A stretch of 64,000 bases of DNA. Source: Marinobacterium nitratireducens (lineage in GTDB: Bacteria > Pseudomonadota > Gammaproteobacteria > Pseudomonadales > Balneatricaceae). Each line of letters opens with the position of its first letter. Position 1 is the stretch's first letter. Below are positions 51,200 to 60,454 of the stretch, piece by piece. The position numbers and the translations under genes were made by a program. Under the pieces are notes generated by a model that worked only from the letters and a program-made list of their open reading frames with translations, did not search any database and had not been told where the DNA came from. The stretch is from NCBI RefSeq assembly GCF_014645375.1, contig NZ_BMLT01000011.1:125632-189631 (forward strand). The letters run 5' to 3'.

Positions 51200-52906
51200 C
51201 TAGTCCTCGCAGATCGCCGGGAGCAGCGCGCGAAAAACGTCCGCGGTTTCGGGGGCGGACAGCCTTGCGGCCAGAAGCTGCGGGTCGAGAACCTCGGGTT
51301 TGCCCGCGTTGACCCGCAGAAAGGCGGCATGCGTCGTTTCGTCGATAAAGCTGACCGTCGGTATCCTGGCGAGGCACTGCCGCAGAAAGTTAAGGTTTTC
51401 CTGGACCGATAGGGCGGCGCTGGCCGGGTACACTTCCTCGGGCACCCGGGCTTTTACATTGATCTTCTGATAGCGCTCGATTTCGATAAAGGCCAGCGGA
51501 TCGACAATGCTCATCTCTGCCTGCGTTCCGAAGGCGATGGTCTTCGGATAGGTGCCCTTGGGCACGCTGTTATCCAGAAACTCGTACCTGAACGTCGGCT
51601 TCTGGTAGGACATCCACTTGAAGAACAGCTTCGGAATGCCGGTGTAGGCTTCGACGCTATGGCCGAGAAAGTCTTCGACGGCCTTGTAACGGCCAACTTT
51701 CAGGCCTCGCTCCCAGCCCCGCAAGACGGTTTCTTCCGGCGGCGTGATCACGAAGTACATCAGCATGGTGTCGACATAGCTGGCATAGGTGCTGTGCAGT
51801 ATCCGGGCGAGGCTCTCGGTCGAGAAGCTGTCGAAGCGGAAGCGGTCGACCAGCAGGTGGGGGATGGACTGCCGGTGTCTGGCTTTTGCACGTATGTAGT
51901 AATCCAGCTTGCGGTCGACGATCGCCACCTCCTTGCTGGTCAGTCGTCCGGCATACTTGTACGCCTCGCCCAGGCTGTCGTAATCCAGCAACTGACGCCG
52001 CCAGATATCGGGGCTGATGGTGCCATAGCCGCCCGGCTGGATGCCGAGCTCGGCCATGACTTTCGTCAACATCGGTCGCAGCGAGCTTTTTCCGGCTGCG
52101 GATGCGCCTTTCAGGCTGATCAGCACCGGCTTCTGGGCGGTGACGGTGGGCGTTAGCCCGAATTGCCGGATTGCCTGCCGAACCAGTGGTCCGATCCGTT
52201 TGCCAATGACCCTGCTGCCGTACTCGTTGCACAGGTGCCGGGTGACCAGCCGTACCAGAAAGTCGATATCGGAGCCGACGAAACCACTGGTGCCGGCGAT
52301 GGAGCCGAGTACCCGATACAGGCTCTTGTAGACGGCGCGGGTGAGCGGGTCGGTCGCGGCAATACCCTGCTCCCGGAACTCGCCGATGATGCGGTACTGC
52401 TTTTCCCGGGTGGATTCGTGCAGGCGGGATTCGGGCGCCGGTCTCGAGCCGGAGAAAAGCCGGCGCAGGCTGAAGCGCCGTCGGGGTTTCCCGGTGCGGG
52501 GGCTGGCAAAGAAGGAACTTTCCAGTAGCTGCCGCACCTGGAGCTGTGCCTGCTGTTGCAATTCGTCAAACTCGCGGGTTATGCGATCCATCTCGGGGCG
52601 GATCAGCTCGACGAGGATCCTGTCGGCAGTTTCGCGAAAATTCACCCCGAGCGCGGTTTCGTCCTCCCCCTCCGGTACCACGATATCGGCGGTGACCCTG
52701 ACCAGAAGTTCATGCAGCACCAGACGTTCGGGGCGGAAGGCGATCAGCTCCTCCGGCGGCAGGCCCGCCTGTTTCGCGATTTCCTCCACATCCGCAAGCC
52801 GCGTGAAGACGTTTTCGGGACGGTGGATGGTTTCCAGCTGGCGATATTCGGCGGGGATATCGGACTCCAGACCGGGGTTCCAGGCAGAATACTCGGAAGC
52901 TTTCAT
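51200..52906 (-). CDS. Large P-loop protein, zeta-toxin-like nucleotide site, function unknown
   Basis: About 568 residues. The C-terminal half has Walker A VLISLKGASAAGKSSLRPML near residue 270, then GYGTISPDIWRRQLLDYDSL and HLLVDRFRFDSFSTE, reminiscent of zeta toxin/shikimate-kinase-like folds. The N-terminal 250 residues are helical and charged (EEIAKQAGLPPEELIAFRPE, QLQVRQLLESSFFASP, RRRFSLRRLFSG) and unrecognised. No antitoxin gene accompanies it and it is far larger than zeta toxins. ATG 52906 is preferred (AGG eight bases upstream) over 52930. It converges with the histidine-kinase-like gene. Confidence 0.72.
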   Translation of the reverse strand: MKASEYSAWNPGLESDIPAEYRQLETIHRPENVFTRLADVEEIAKQAGLPPEELIAFRPERLVLHELLVRVTADIVVPEGEDETALGVNFRETADRILVELIRPEMDRITREFDELQQQAQLQVRQLLESSFFASPRTGKPRRRFSLRRLFSGSRPAPESRLHESTREKQYRIIGEFREQGIAATDPLTRAVYKSLYRVLGSIAGTSGFVGSDIDFLVRLVTRHLCNEYGSRVIGKRIGPLVRQAIRQFGLTPTVTAQKPVLISLKGASAAGKSSLRPMLTKVMAELGIQPGGYGTISPDIWRRQLLDYDSLGEAYKYAGRLTSKEVAIVDRKLDYYIRAKARHRQSIPHLLVDRFRFDSFSTESLARILHSTYASYVDTMLMYFVITPPEETVLRGWERGLKVGRYKAVEDFLGHSVEAYTGIPKLFFKWMSYQKPTFRYEFLDNSVPKGTYPKTIAFGTQAEMSIVDPLAFIEIERYQKINVKARVPEEVYPASAALSVQENLNFLRQCLARIPTVSFIDETTHAAFLRVNAGKPEVLDPQLLAARLSAPETADVFRALLPAICED

Positions 52907-53158
52907 CGCTCGCGCCTGATAAGAGGGCATTCAGTGATTTTTACCGCATCCAGGGGAACTTCTCCACCCTGGATTCCCCCGCGAACACAAAGCTGTATCC
53001 GTTCGCAAAGTCAGATGGCGAGGCCGGTTGCAGCTATCGCCTTAAGGGGCATGCCGCGGTATCGGATCCCGCCTATTGGATCTGTGCCGGATAAGCTACT
53101 CTTCGCCATGAGTGCCCGCCCGCGGGCGTTCCCGTTTCCGCTACTAAGGCTGCTTTCA

Positions 53159-55072
53159 ATGGCATCGTTGTCCAACCTGGATTTTGTGCTGCGTCCCAAA
53201 CAGGGCGCTCTGGTACGCGCCGGCCGCATTACGCTGGCGACGCTGATGGCGCTGCTGATTGCGATGCTGCTCGGTATCGACAGCCCCTTCTGGGCCGGTA
53301 TGACGGTGCTGCTGGTCGCGCAGCCGACCCGGGGGCAGTTGCTGGGCAAGGGGCTGGCGCGGGTGGCCGGCACGCTGGTCGGCGCGCTGGCGTCGGTGGG
53401 CATGATGCACCTGGCGCAGCTTGATCCCTGGCTTTTCATTCCGGCACTGGCGCTGTGGATCAGTACCAGCGCCGTGGCCGCCAATCTGCTGTCCGGCTTC
53501 CATGTCTACGCCGCGTTGCTCGCGGGTTACACCGCGGCGCTGGTGGCGTTGCCAACGCTGTCCCATCCCGACGATATCAATTCGATGGCGCTGTCGCGCG
53601 TGGCCTCGATTCTGGTCGGGGTAGGCTGTTCGCTGCTGTTTTCCTGGCTCTGGTCGCCGCGACTGGAAACCGCCGGTCTGCGCCAGCGCGCAGGAGCGGT
53701 GAGCGACGAGACGATGCGGCTGATCGCAGCGGTGCTTTGCGGCGACTGGGATCGCCAGGCGCGTATGGACACCGAAGCGCGGCTCGGACTCGAGCTGGCC
53801 GCGCTCGACGCCGAATGCGATCAGGGTGGCTCAGGCGCCTCGTCGCTGCGTCGCGAGCGGCGTCGTATCCGTCATCTGTTGCTGGCGCTGTTCGATGTGC
53901 TGGCGGTGGCTCGCGAGGTCGGCGCGTCGCCGCTGTCCGCCGAGCAGCGCGGCACTCCGCCGGCCGATCTTGCCGGCGCGCCTCAGTTGATCGGCTGGCT
54001 CGATGACTGGCGGCGTCAGCGCCTGTTCGAGGGCAGGCCCTGGATGTACCCGCGTCTGGCACGATTGCAGCAGGCGCTGCGTCGGTTCGACGCAGAACGA
54101 CGACGGCTGCAGACCGAGGTCGAGGCGCCGACGAGTCGCCGCGAGGTCAGTCTGCACCGCGACTGGATCGACGCGCTGCGCACCGGTGTGCGAACGCTGC
54201 TGGTGCTGCTGTCACTGGGAGCGGGCTGGCTCGCGACCGGTGAGCCACTGTTTCTGTACGCCATGATGGGGGCGGCTATCATTTCGACCGTCTTCTCCAC
54301 CATGGAAATGCCCAAGCAGGTGGTGCTGAAGGCGGCGATCGGTACCTTTGCGGGGTCGGTCGCCGCACTGATCTGCAAGCTGGGACTGATGCCCTGGGTC
54401 GACTCGATTCCGATGCTGCTGCTCGCGCTGGCCCCCTTCCTGATGATCGGCTGCCTGGCGATGGCGGAGCGGGACAAGGTCATTATCGGCACCGACTTTG
54501 GTGCCGTGTTTCTGCTGCTGACGGCCCCGGACTGGCCTTTGCAGGTGGATGCGATGGCGTTCCTGCACCTGGTGCCGGGGCCAACCCTGGGCGCGCTGAC
54601 GGCAGCTGCCGGCTTCTATTTCATCCTGCCCACCGGACCGCAACGGCGACTGCGCGATATCGAAAAGCTCATCGAGCAGGACCTGCGGCGTCTGAGTCAG
54701 CCAGGCCGGCGGCTGTCCGGGGATAAGTGGCGCACACGGGCGCTGCACCGCACCCTGCGACTGGTGTTGCGCAACAGTGCCGTCGGCGTCTCCGGGCGAA
54801 GGCCGGTCTATGGCGCCATCATGGCGCTGAACCTGGGCTCGAATCTGCTGGCGCTGAACCGTCAGCTGCGCGATTTGCCTCAGGAGGATATCTATCGGCG
54901 TACCATTTCCGAGAGTCTGCAGGGGTTTGCCGACGAGAGGCTGTCGTTCGATCAGGCCGGCGACCGCTTGCTGTCTCTGGCGGTCGAGGTCGTGCACCAG
55001 CCCGGCCGGGCCGAACTTGCGGATCTGTTGCAACGCTGCGGGCTGGTGATGCAGGCGGTACCCTGGCGCTGA
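53159..55072 (+). CDS. FUSC/AaeB-like inner-membrane transporter
   Basis: 637-residue protein with two membrane blocks of about five or six segments separated by a cytoplasmic helical domain, the layout of FUSC-family (YccS/AaeB) proteins. The first block starts RAGRITLATLMALLIAMLLG and includes PFWAGMTVLLVAQPTRGQLL; the second includes LRTGVRTLLVLLSLGAGWLA and FAGSVAALICKLGLMPWV. Members are implicated in efflux of aromatic acids. The ATG at 53159 has AAGG nine bases upstream; the frame remains open far upstream only as a shadow. No MFP partner gene is adjacent. Confidence 0.85.
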   Translation: MASLSNLDFVLRPKQGALVRAGRITLATLMALLIAMLLGIDSPFWAGMTVLLVAQPTRGQLLGKGLARVAGTLVGALASVGMMHLAQLDPWLFIPALALWISTSAVAANLLSGFHVYAALLAGYTAALVALPTLSHPDDINSMALSRVASILVGVGCSLLFSWLWSPRLETAGLRQRAGAVSDETMRLIAAVLCGDWDRQARMDTEARLGLELAALDAECDQGGSGASSLRRERRRIRHLLLALFDVLAVAREVGASPLSAEQRGTPPADLAGAPQLIGWLDDWRRQRLFEGRPWMYPRLARLQQALRRFDAERRRLQTEVEAPTSRREVSLHRDWIDALRTGVRTLLVLLSLGAGWLATGEPLFLYAMMGAAIISTVFSTMEMPKQVVLKAAIGTFAGSVAALICKLGLMPWVDSIPMLLLALAPFLMIGCLAMAERDKVIIGTDFGAVFLLLTAPDWPLQVDAMAFLHLVPGPTLGALTAAAGFYFILPTGPQRRLRDIEKLIEQDLRRLSQPGRRLSGDKWRTRALHRTLRLVLRNSAVGVSGRRPVYGAIMALNLGSNLLALNRQLRDLPQEDIYRRTISESLQGFADERLSFDQAGDRLLSLAVEVVHQPGRAELADLLQRCGLVMQAVPWR

Positions 55073-55166
55073 TCCTGCGCGACGGGGACGGCTCGGTTTA
55101 CGAGTCTTCCCCGGCAGATCGGTGCTTAAGGGCAGGCGGCATCGCGCTGGAATACCGCCGGTAGGA

Positions 55167-56480
55167 TTAGCTGCCGCTGAGGAAGTCCAGCGCCACCGAG
55201 GTCATGGCTTTCACACCGATAGGTAGTGCCTTTTCGTCGATGTTGAACTTCGGATTGTGGTTGGGGAAGCGCTTGGCCGGGTCTTCCGGTGCGGCACCGA
55301 CATTGAAGAACATGCCGGGGACCTCCTGTGCGTAGAAGGCGAAATCTTCGGCCGCCGTGCGCGGGTCCGCTTCCCTGAAGTTGTCGCCGGCGATACGTTT
55401 CAGGGTCGGGATCATCCTGCGGGTCAGGTCGGCGTCGTTGATCGTCGCCGGGTAGCCCGGATCGATATGGACCTCGGCCGTACCACCGCCGCTTTGCGCG
55501 ATGTGCTCGGCGGTGTGGGCTATCTTCTGATGTATCTGCTCGCGCACTTCGGGCGAGAAGGTACGAATGGTACCGGTCATTTCTACCGACTCCGGAATAA
55601 TGTTCTGTCTGACGCCGCCATGGATTGTACCGACCGAGATAACCGACGGTGTCTCGGTCACGTCCAGCTGTCGCGAGGGGATGGTTTGCAGCCCCAGCAC
55701 GACCTGACTCGACAGAACAATGGGGTCCGTGCCCAGCCACGGGAGTCCGCCGTGGGTCTGCTTGCCGCTCACCTTGATCGAGAACACGTCCGAGGAAGCC
55801 AGGACTCCGCCGGAGCGGACCATCAGGGTACCGGCAGGGGCGGCCGCCGTAACGTGCAGGCCGAATACCGCATCGGGTGTCAGCTCGTCGAAAAGCCCCT
55901 CTTTCAGCATCAGCTCGGCGCCGCCTTCTTCACCGGCGGGGGCGCCTTCCTCCGCAGGCTGGAAAATGAACATCACGGTTCCTTCCAGCTCGTCCTTCAT
56001 GGCGGCCAGTACGTCCGCCGTTCCCATCAGGATAGCGACGTGTGCGTCGTGGCCGCAGGCATGGGCCACGCCCACGTCCTGGCCGTTGAAGCTGGTACGC
56101 ACCCTGGACGCGAAGGGCAGGCCGGTGTCTTCGGTTACCGGCAGGGCATCCATGTCCGCCCGCAGCGCGACCACCGGGCCCTCTTTCGCGCCCCTGAGAA
56201 TCCCAACCACACCGGTATGGGCGATACCGGTTTTGACCTCGATGCCGAGTGACTCCAGATGCTTGGCGACCAGCTCGGAGGTGCGGAACTCGCGGTTGCT
56301 CAGCTCCGGGTGCTCGTGAATGTCGCGTCGCCAGGTTACGACCTGGGGTGTGATATCCGTGACGTGTTTTTCTATATCGGCGGAGAGCGACTCGGCGTTG
56401 CCGGCAAAGCCCGGCATGGCGAAGACGCCCGACAGGGTGGCCGCCGCGATGGCGGTCCGAAGAGTGTTTCGGTTTGTCAT
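55167..56480 (-). CDS. Exported M20-family amidohydrolase
   Basis: 437 residues with signal peptide (NTLRTAIAAATLSGVFAMPG then FAG). M20D markers: RRDIHEHPELSNREFRTSEL, VALRADMDALPVTEDTGLPF, HACGHDAHVAILMGTADVL and IFQPAEEGAPAGEEGGAELM, which hold the dinuclear metal ligands including the Cys of the amidohydrolase subgroup. The family includes hippurate hydrolases and IAA-amino-acid hydrolases; export to the periplasm is less common but seen in proteobacteria. Start at 56480 gives a clean signal peptide. Its 3' end lies about 95 bases from the FUSC gene, converging. Confidence 0.9.
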   Translation of the reverse strand: MTNRNTLRTAIAAATLSGVFAMPGFAGNAESLSADIEKHVTDITPQVVTWRRDIHEHPELSNREFRTSELVAKHLESLGIEVKTGIAHTGVVGILRGAKEGPVVALRADMDALPVTEDTGLPFASRVRTSFNGQDVGVAHACGHDAHVAILMGTADVLAAMKDELEGTVMFIFQPAEEGAPAGEEGGAELMLKEGLFDELTPDAVFGLHVTAAAPAGTLMVRSGGVLASSDVFSIKVSGKQTHGGLPWLGTDPIVLSSQVVLGLQTIPSRQLDVTETPSVISVGTIHGGVRQNIIPESVEMTGTIRTFSPEVREQIHQKIAHTAEHIAQSGGGTAEVHIDPGYPATINDADLTRRMIPTLKRIAGDNFREADPRTAAEDFAFYAQEVPGMFFNVGAAPEDPAKRFPNHNPKFNIDEKALPIGVKAMTSVALDFLSGS

Positions 56481-56625
56481 TGTGTGTTTGCTCTCCCTGG
56501 TTGATCGGGGCACAGGCAGGTGTTTCTGCCCGCTCCCGTGGTGTGTTCCGCAGACTGTGCGAGCTGATCTGCTGTGCCGGCTGTTAAGGGCAACGCGCAG
56601 CGTTCGCCCTTCGGGCCTGCCCGGC

Positions 56626-58389
56626 TCACAGCTGCTTGACGGGGAGCGGCTCTGGCGAAGCCGTGCTGCACTCCCGGAAAATCCGTTTCTCGCAGCGGCT
56701 GCAGGTATCGGGCGTGACCCTTACCACCGCCGCCGCGATGGCGACTTTGGGCGTTTCGAAAATCCGTTCGGGGCCGAGCTTGTCAAAATAGCCGCTGCTC
56801 TTGAGTTCGTCTAGCACTGTGCCTTTCAGCGAGCTCAGCATCAGGCGTCCGCCCTGTTGTTCGAGCCGGCGGGCTTCCTGAATCAGCATCTCGGCGCCGG
56901 CGACATCGATGAAGTTGATACCCTTGCCGACGATCAGCAGCTGGACACCCGCTTCCTCGCTGAGTCTGCGAATGCGCTGCTGCACATGGTCGATGGCGCC
57001 GAAGAACAGTGAACCGTCGATGCGTACGATTTTCAGCTGCGGGCACTGAGCGAGATCGTAGCGGCCGACGTTGCGAATGCGGCGTTCGGGATGGTTCTGT
57101 ATCGGCGCGACCTCCATGACCGTCGGACGCGAGGTGCGCCGCAGGTACATCACCAGCGACAGGATCACACCGATGTATATGGCGAACTCCAGTTCGACGA
57201 ACAGGGTCGCGAAAAAGGTGACGCCGAGCACCAGGGCCTCGTTGCGATTGGTGCGCAGGATGCCCCGGATATGGTGAAAATCGATGAGGTTCCATGCGAT
57301 CAGCAGGATGGCGCCGGCCATCGCCGGCAACGGCAGGTAAGCGGTGAGACCGGGCGCAAGCAGCAGGATGATCGCCAGCAGCACGGCGGCGAAGATTGCC
57401 GCCATTGGCGTTCGTGCGCCGGCATCGTAATTGGCGCCGGAACGGGTGAAGGAGCCGGAGCCGGCATAACAGGAGAAAAAACTACCTATGATATTGGACA
57501 GGCCCTGGCCGATAAACTCCTGATTGCCGTCGATCTTCTGCTGCGAGCGGATGGCGATGGCGCGGGCGATAGACACCGCCTCGATCAGACCCAGCAGGGC
57601 GATGGCGAAGGCACCGGAGGTCAACGCCTGCAGCGAATGTGCGGACAGGTCCGGCATCGAGAAAGGCGGCAGGGTGCCCGGAAGGGCGCCGACCAGAGCG
57701 ACTCCATTGCCGGAGCCATCGAGCAGCAGGCAGGCGAGGCTGCCAACGAACATGCCAATCAGCAGGTGCGGCCAGCGGCGGTTGACACGTCGTACCACTA
57801 ACGCGGTGATCAACGTGATCAGACCAATGGCCAGCGAGTAGGGGTTCAGGCCACCCAGATCACCGGCCAAAGCCGCGAGCCCCTCAACGAAGGATAGCCC
57901 GGCCGGTACGTCGATGCCGAACAGGTGCTTGAGCTGGCTGGCGCCGATCAGAATGGCGGCGCCGGCGGTGAAACCGATTACCACGGTATGGGAGATGAAG
58001 TTGACCAGGCTGCCCAGGCGCAGCAGACCCAGTGCGAGCTGCATCAGGCCGGCCAGCAGGGTAATGGTAAGCACCGCACCCAGATATTGTGCCGGATTCA
58101 GTTCGCCGAGGCCGCTGGCAACGCTCATTACGACGATGGAAATCGCTGCTGTCGGTCCAGAGATCAGGTGCAGTGACGAACCGAACAGGGCGGCAACAAC
58201 CGGCGTGATGATAGCGGTGTAGAGGCCGTACTCCGGCGGCAGACCGGCGATAAAGGCGTAGGCGACGCCTTGCGGCAGCACAATGACGGCGCCGGTCAGA
58301 CCGGCGATCAGGTCGTGGGTCAGTGTCTGTCGGTCAAGTCGCCGGCCCCAGCTCATAAAGGGCAGCCGGAGCAGCAGTATGCGGTTCAT
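56626..58389 (-). CDS. SulP family anion transporter with STAS domain
   Basis: 587 residues. Membrane domain opens HDLIAGLTGAVIVLPQGVAY and contains GLYTAIITPVVAALFGSSLH and ISGPTAAISIVVMSVASGLG, the SulP signature. The C-terminal STAS domain begins near residue 440 (CPQLKIVRIDGSLFFGAIDH) and includes GINFIDVAGAEMLIQEARRL with a conserved Asp near the anti-sigma-like phospho-site. After it a cysteine-containing tail, CSRCEKRIFRECS, resembles a small metal site and is unusual. Substrate could be sulfate, bicarbonate or an organic anion. It is divergent from a LysR regulator, which may control it. Confidence 0.9.
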   Translation of the reverse strand: MNRILLLRLPFMSWGRRLDRQTLTHDLIAGLTGAVIVLPQGVAYAFIAGLPPEYGLYTAIITPVVAALFGSSLHLISGPTAAISIVVMSVASGLGELNPAQYLGAVLTITLLAGLMQLALGLLRLGSLVNFISHTVVIGFTAGAAILIGASQLKHLFGIDVPAGLSFVEGLAALAGDLGGLNPYSLAIGLITLITALVVRRVNRRWPHLLIGMFVGSLACLLLDGSGNGVALVGALPGTLPPFSMPDLSAHSLQALTSGAFAIALLGLIEAVSIARAIAIRSQQKIDGNQEFIGQGLSNIIGSFFSCYAGSGSFTRSGANYDAGARTPMAAIFAAVLLAIILLLAPGLTAYLPLPAMAGAILLIAWNLIDFHHIRGILRTNRNEALVLGVTFFATLFVELEFAIYIGVILSLVMYLRRTSRPTVMEVAPIQNHPERRIRNVGRYDLAQCPQLKIVRIDGSLFFGAIDHVQQRIRRLSEEAGVQLLIVGKGINFIDVAGAEMLIQEARRLEQQGGRLMLSSLKGTVLDELKSSGYFDKLGPERIFETPKVAIAAAVVRVTPDTCSRCEKRIFRECSTASPEPLPVKQL

Positions 58390-58495
58390 CTTCTAGGGTC
58401 TCCTGTCAACGAGCGGCAAGAGTAGAAAAAAAACCATATGCTGAAAAACGAAAAAAAATGGTTATGATGAACAAAAAAATCGAATGGCGGCCGCA

Positions 58496-59335
58496 ATGGA
58501 TACCCTACTGCTGCAAACCTTTCTGGAAGTGAGCCGGACCCGCAACTTCGGCAAAGCCTCCGAGAACCTCTGTGTTTCACCCTCGACCGTCAGCGCCCGT
58601 ATCCGCCAGCTGGAGCAGCATCTGGGGCTGTCGCTGTTCACCCGCAGTCACCATCAAATCGGCCTGACACCGGCGGGCGAGCGTATGGAACGGCATGCCC
58701 GTTTCATACTCAGCGCCTGGGAAAGGGCCTACGAGGACACGGCGCTGAGCGAACGCCACAAGCGCCGGCTGGTGGTCGCCGGGGTGGCCAGCCTCTGGGA
58801 TATCTTCCTGCAGCAGTGGCTGAACGGCATCTATCGCGACTATCCGAGTCTCGGCCTGCGCGCCGAGGAAAGCACACCGTTGCGGGTGGTGGAAAAACTG
58901 GAACAGCGCATGATCGACGTCGGATTCATGTACGAGCCGCCGCGCATACGCGATGTGGTTGTCGAAGAGGTCGCGACGGTGCCGCTGCGGCTGGTGTCCA
59001 GCCGGGCCGGACAGCCGCTCGAGAAGGCCATCGGCGATGGTTATATCCGCGTGGAGTGGGGGACCACCTTTGCCAGCCTGCACGAGAGTCACTTTCCCCA
59101 GCGCCTGTTGGCCCGGGGACGCGTCAACAGCGGCCGGGTCGCGCTGAACCTGATGCTGGACTGCGGTGGCGCCGCCTACCTGCCGGACTCCATCGTCGCA
59201 CCGCTGATCGGGCAGGGACGATTGCATGGCGTCGAGGATGCGCCGGTGATCGAGATGAAGGCTTACGCCGCCTTCGGCCTGCACGGCGAGCACCAGGCGC
59301 TGATTGCCGATCTGCTCGGCCGGTTGGATGTGTAG
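58496..59335 (+). CDS. LysR family transcriptional regulator
   Basis: 279 residues: winged HTH at the N-terminus (FLEVSRTRNFGKASENLCVS, STVSARIRQLEQHLGLSLFT) and an effector domain (VVAGVASLWDIFLQQWLNGI, LNLMLDCGGAAYLPDSIVAP). The sequence resembles HdfR-type regulators. It is divergent from sulP with 106 AT-rich bases between, the usual arrangement for control of a neighbour. Downstream lies the relic of a dctP gene, so a lost TRAP operon may also have been a target. Start 58496 chosen over an in-frame ATG at 58484. Confidence 0.9.
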   Translation: MDTLLLQTFLEVSRTRNFGKASENLCVSPSTVSARIRQLEQHLGLSLFTRSHHQIGLTPAGERMERHARFILSAWERAYEDTALSERHKRRLVVAGVASLWDIFLQQWLNGIYRDYPSLGLRAEESTPLRVVEKLEQRMIDVGFMYEPPRIRDVVVEEVATVPLRLVSSRAGQPLEKAIGDGYIRVEWGTTFASLHESHFPQRLLARGRVNSGRVALNLMLDCGGAAYLPDSIVAPLIGQGRLHGVEDAPVIEMKAYAAFGLHGEHQALIADLLGRLDV

Positions 59336-59447
59336 CGACGCCTGGCTTTTGTGCGCCGGGCGGGACGTCTTCACAAATACCCCCTTGCCGCCCTGTAACC
59401 CGCAGTCACTCCCGGCTCCTGTTATGTAGAGCCACCCTCCCTAAAAG

Positions 59448-59466
59448 CGGGGTCGTTTCGACCCCG
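59448..59466 (+). terminator. Hairpin after the LysR gene
   Basis: CGGGGTCG-TTT-CGACCCCG is a perfect eight-pair stem with a three-base loop, 113 bases after the lysR stop. No U-run follows, so it may be a terminator or an element in front of the dctP relic. Confidence 0.4.
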
Positions 59467-59475
59467 GCGGCAGGC

Positions 59476-59736
59476 AATAACGCCGCAGCCCAGAGCCACA
59501 TCGCTGCTTCCAGTCTGCTCGCCCTGCTGCCGCTTGCCGGCGCCGAGGCGGCCGAGCACAACCTGCGATTCGCGCATTTCTGGCCGACTTCATCCGAGAT
59601 TCCGAAAAATTTCGAGGCCTGGGGGCAATCCATCGAGGAGGCCTCCGGTGGTCGTATCGAGGTTGAGCTCTATCCTGCGCAGACGCTGGCCAAGGCTCCC
59701 CAGAGCTACGATGCCGTCAAGAATCATATTGCGGCA
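59476..59736 (+). pseudogene. 5' fragment of a TRAP substrate-binding protein gene (dctP-like)
   Basis: The frame through this stretch encodes SSLLALLPLAGAEAAEHNLR, a signal-peptide end followed by a TRAP receptor N-terminus, then FAHFWPTSSEIPKNFEAWGQ, IEEASGGRIEVELYPAQTLA and YDAVKNHIAA. It lacks a start codon in frame with a ribosome binding site and breaks off at about 59736, where a strong hairpin begins; the remaining 250 or so residues are absent. It is not a copy of the intact dctP at 24494, whose sequence differs. A deletion has presumably removed the rest. Confidence 0.75.
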
Positions 59737-59750
59737 GCTTCAGCGTCCTG

Positions 59751-59783
59751 CAGACAGCCCGGGCCCCTTCTCCGGGCTGTCTG
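59751..59783 (-). terminator. Strong hairpin between dctP relic and marR
   Basis: CAGACAGCCCGG pairs perfectly with CCGGGCTGTCTG (12 pairs, nine-base loop). It lies about 25 bases past the marR stop on the minus strand. No T-run follows. It could terminate marR transcription or mark the breakpoint of the relic. Confidence 0.55.
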
Positions 59784-59805
59784 TAACGGACGTCGTTGCT
59801 GATCT

Positions 59806-60291
59806 TCAATCGTTTGTATCGCTGCGATACAGCTTCTTCAAAAGTGCGAGCAGCTGGGCGCGTTCGCCCTCGTCGAGACTGGCGGTGCCGTCAATATCAA
59901 CCTCCCTGGCATCGGTTTTCAGCTGCTTCAGCAACTGTTCCCCCGACTTGCTCAGATAGATGCCGTAGGCGCGCCGATCCGGTTTGCTGCGTATGCGCAG
60001 GGCCAGGCCCATTTTTTCCAGTTTGTTGACCAGGGTGACGACCTGGGGCGGGTCGATCGACAGCTGGCTGCCCAGATCCACCTGGGTCAGGCCCGGCGCC
60101 TGTTCGATCATCACCAGCGCAGCGAACTGGGCCGGACGCAAATCGTGCTGGCCAAGCCTGGCGACAAGCTTCCTGTTCATGTGCACGTGGGCACGTTTGA
60201 GCGCATAACCGATCAGCTCGTCGAGAACGCCGTTTGAGTCGGCGGCGGGCAGGCTGGTATCGGTTACAGCGGTTTTCTTTGTCTCCGGCAT
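59806..60291 (-). CDS. MarR family transcriptional regulator
   Basis: 161 residues with the MarR winged helix: LRPAQFAALVMIEQAPGLTQ, DLGSQLSIDPPQVVTLVNKL (recognition helix) and IRSKPDRRAYGIYLSKSGEQ (wing). An N-terminal extension of about 20 residues precedes the dimerisation helix LDELIGYALKRAHVHMNRKL. It is divergent from the gcdH relic with a palindrome between, so the relic's promoter was probably one of its targets. Effector unknown. Confidence 0.9.
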   Translation of the reverse strand: MPETKKTAVTDTSLPAADSNGVLDELIGYALKRAHVHMNRKLVARLGQHDLRPAQFAALVMIEQAPGLTQVDLGSQLSIDPPQVVTLVNKLEKMGLALRIRSKPDRRAYGIYLSKSGEQLLKQLKTDAREVDIDGTASLDEGERAQLLALLKKLYRSDTND

Positions 60292-60323
60292 CGGGTTGTC
60301 ATCTGTCCGTAATCAGGAATAAA

Positions 60324-60340
60324 ACTTAATCATTATAAGT
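60324..60340. promoter_or_regulatory. Candidate MarR operator
   Basis: ACTTAATCATTATAAGT has inverted ends ACTTA/TAAGT with a seven-base AT centre, 33 bases upstream of the marR start in the divergent region. Size and symmetry fit MarR sites; this is positional inference. Confidence 0.4.
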
Positions 60341-60454
60341 ACTTTTACGCTCGCGCACAGTTCATTGCCCCCGTTTCCAATAACGGCCCCGGACGTCTCC
60401 CTGCGCCGACTATGCTGAGGGAAAGGCCCTGGGCGTTAATCCGGAGGCATCCCG

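Noticed and set aside
51200-52930. A zeta toxin-antitoxin system
   Set aside because: The P-loop is similar, but the protein is about twice the usual size and no antitoxin gene lies next to it.
58816-59802. A 328-residue open frame overlapping the LysR gene
   Set aside because: Its first 500 bases are a shadow of lysR; only the last 260 bases carry meaningful sequence, which is the dctP relic reported as a pseudogene.
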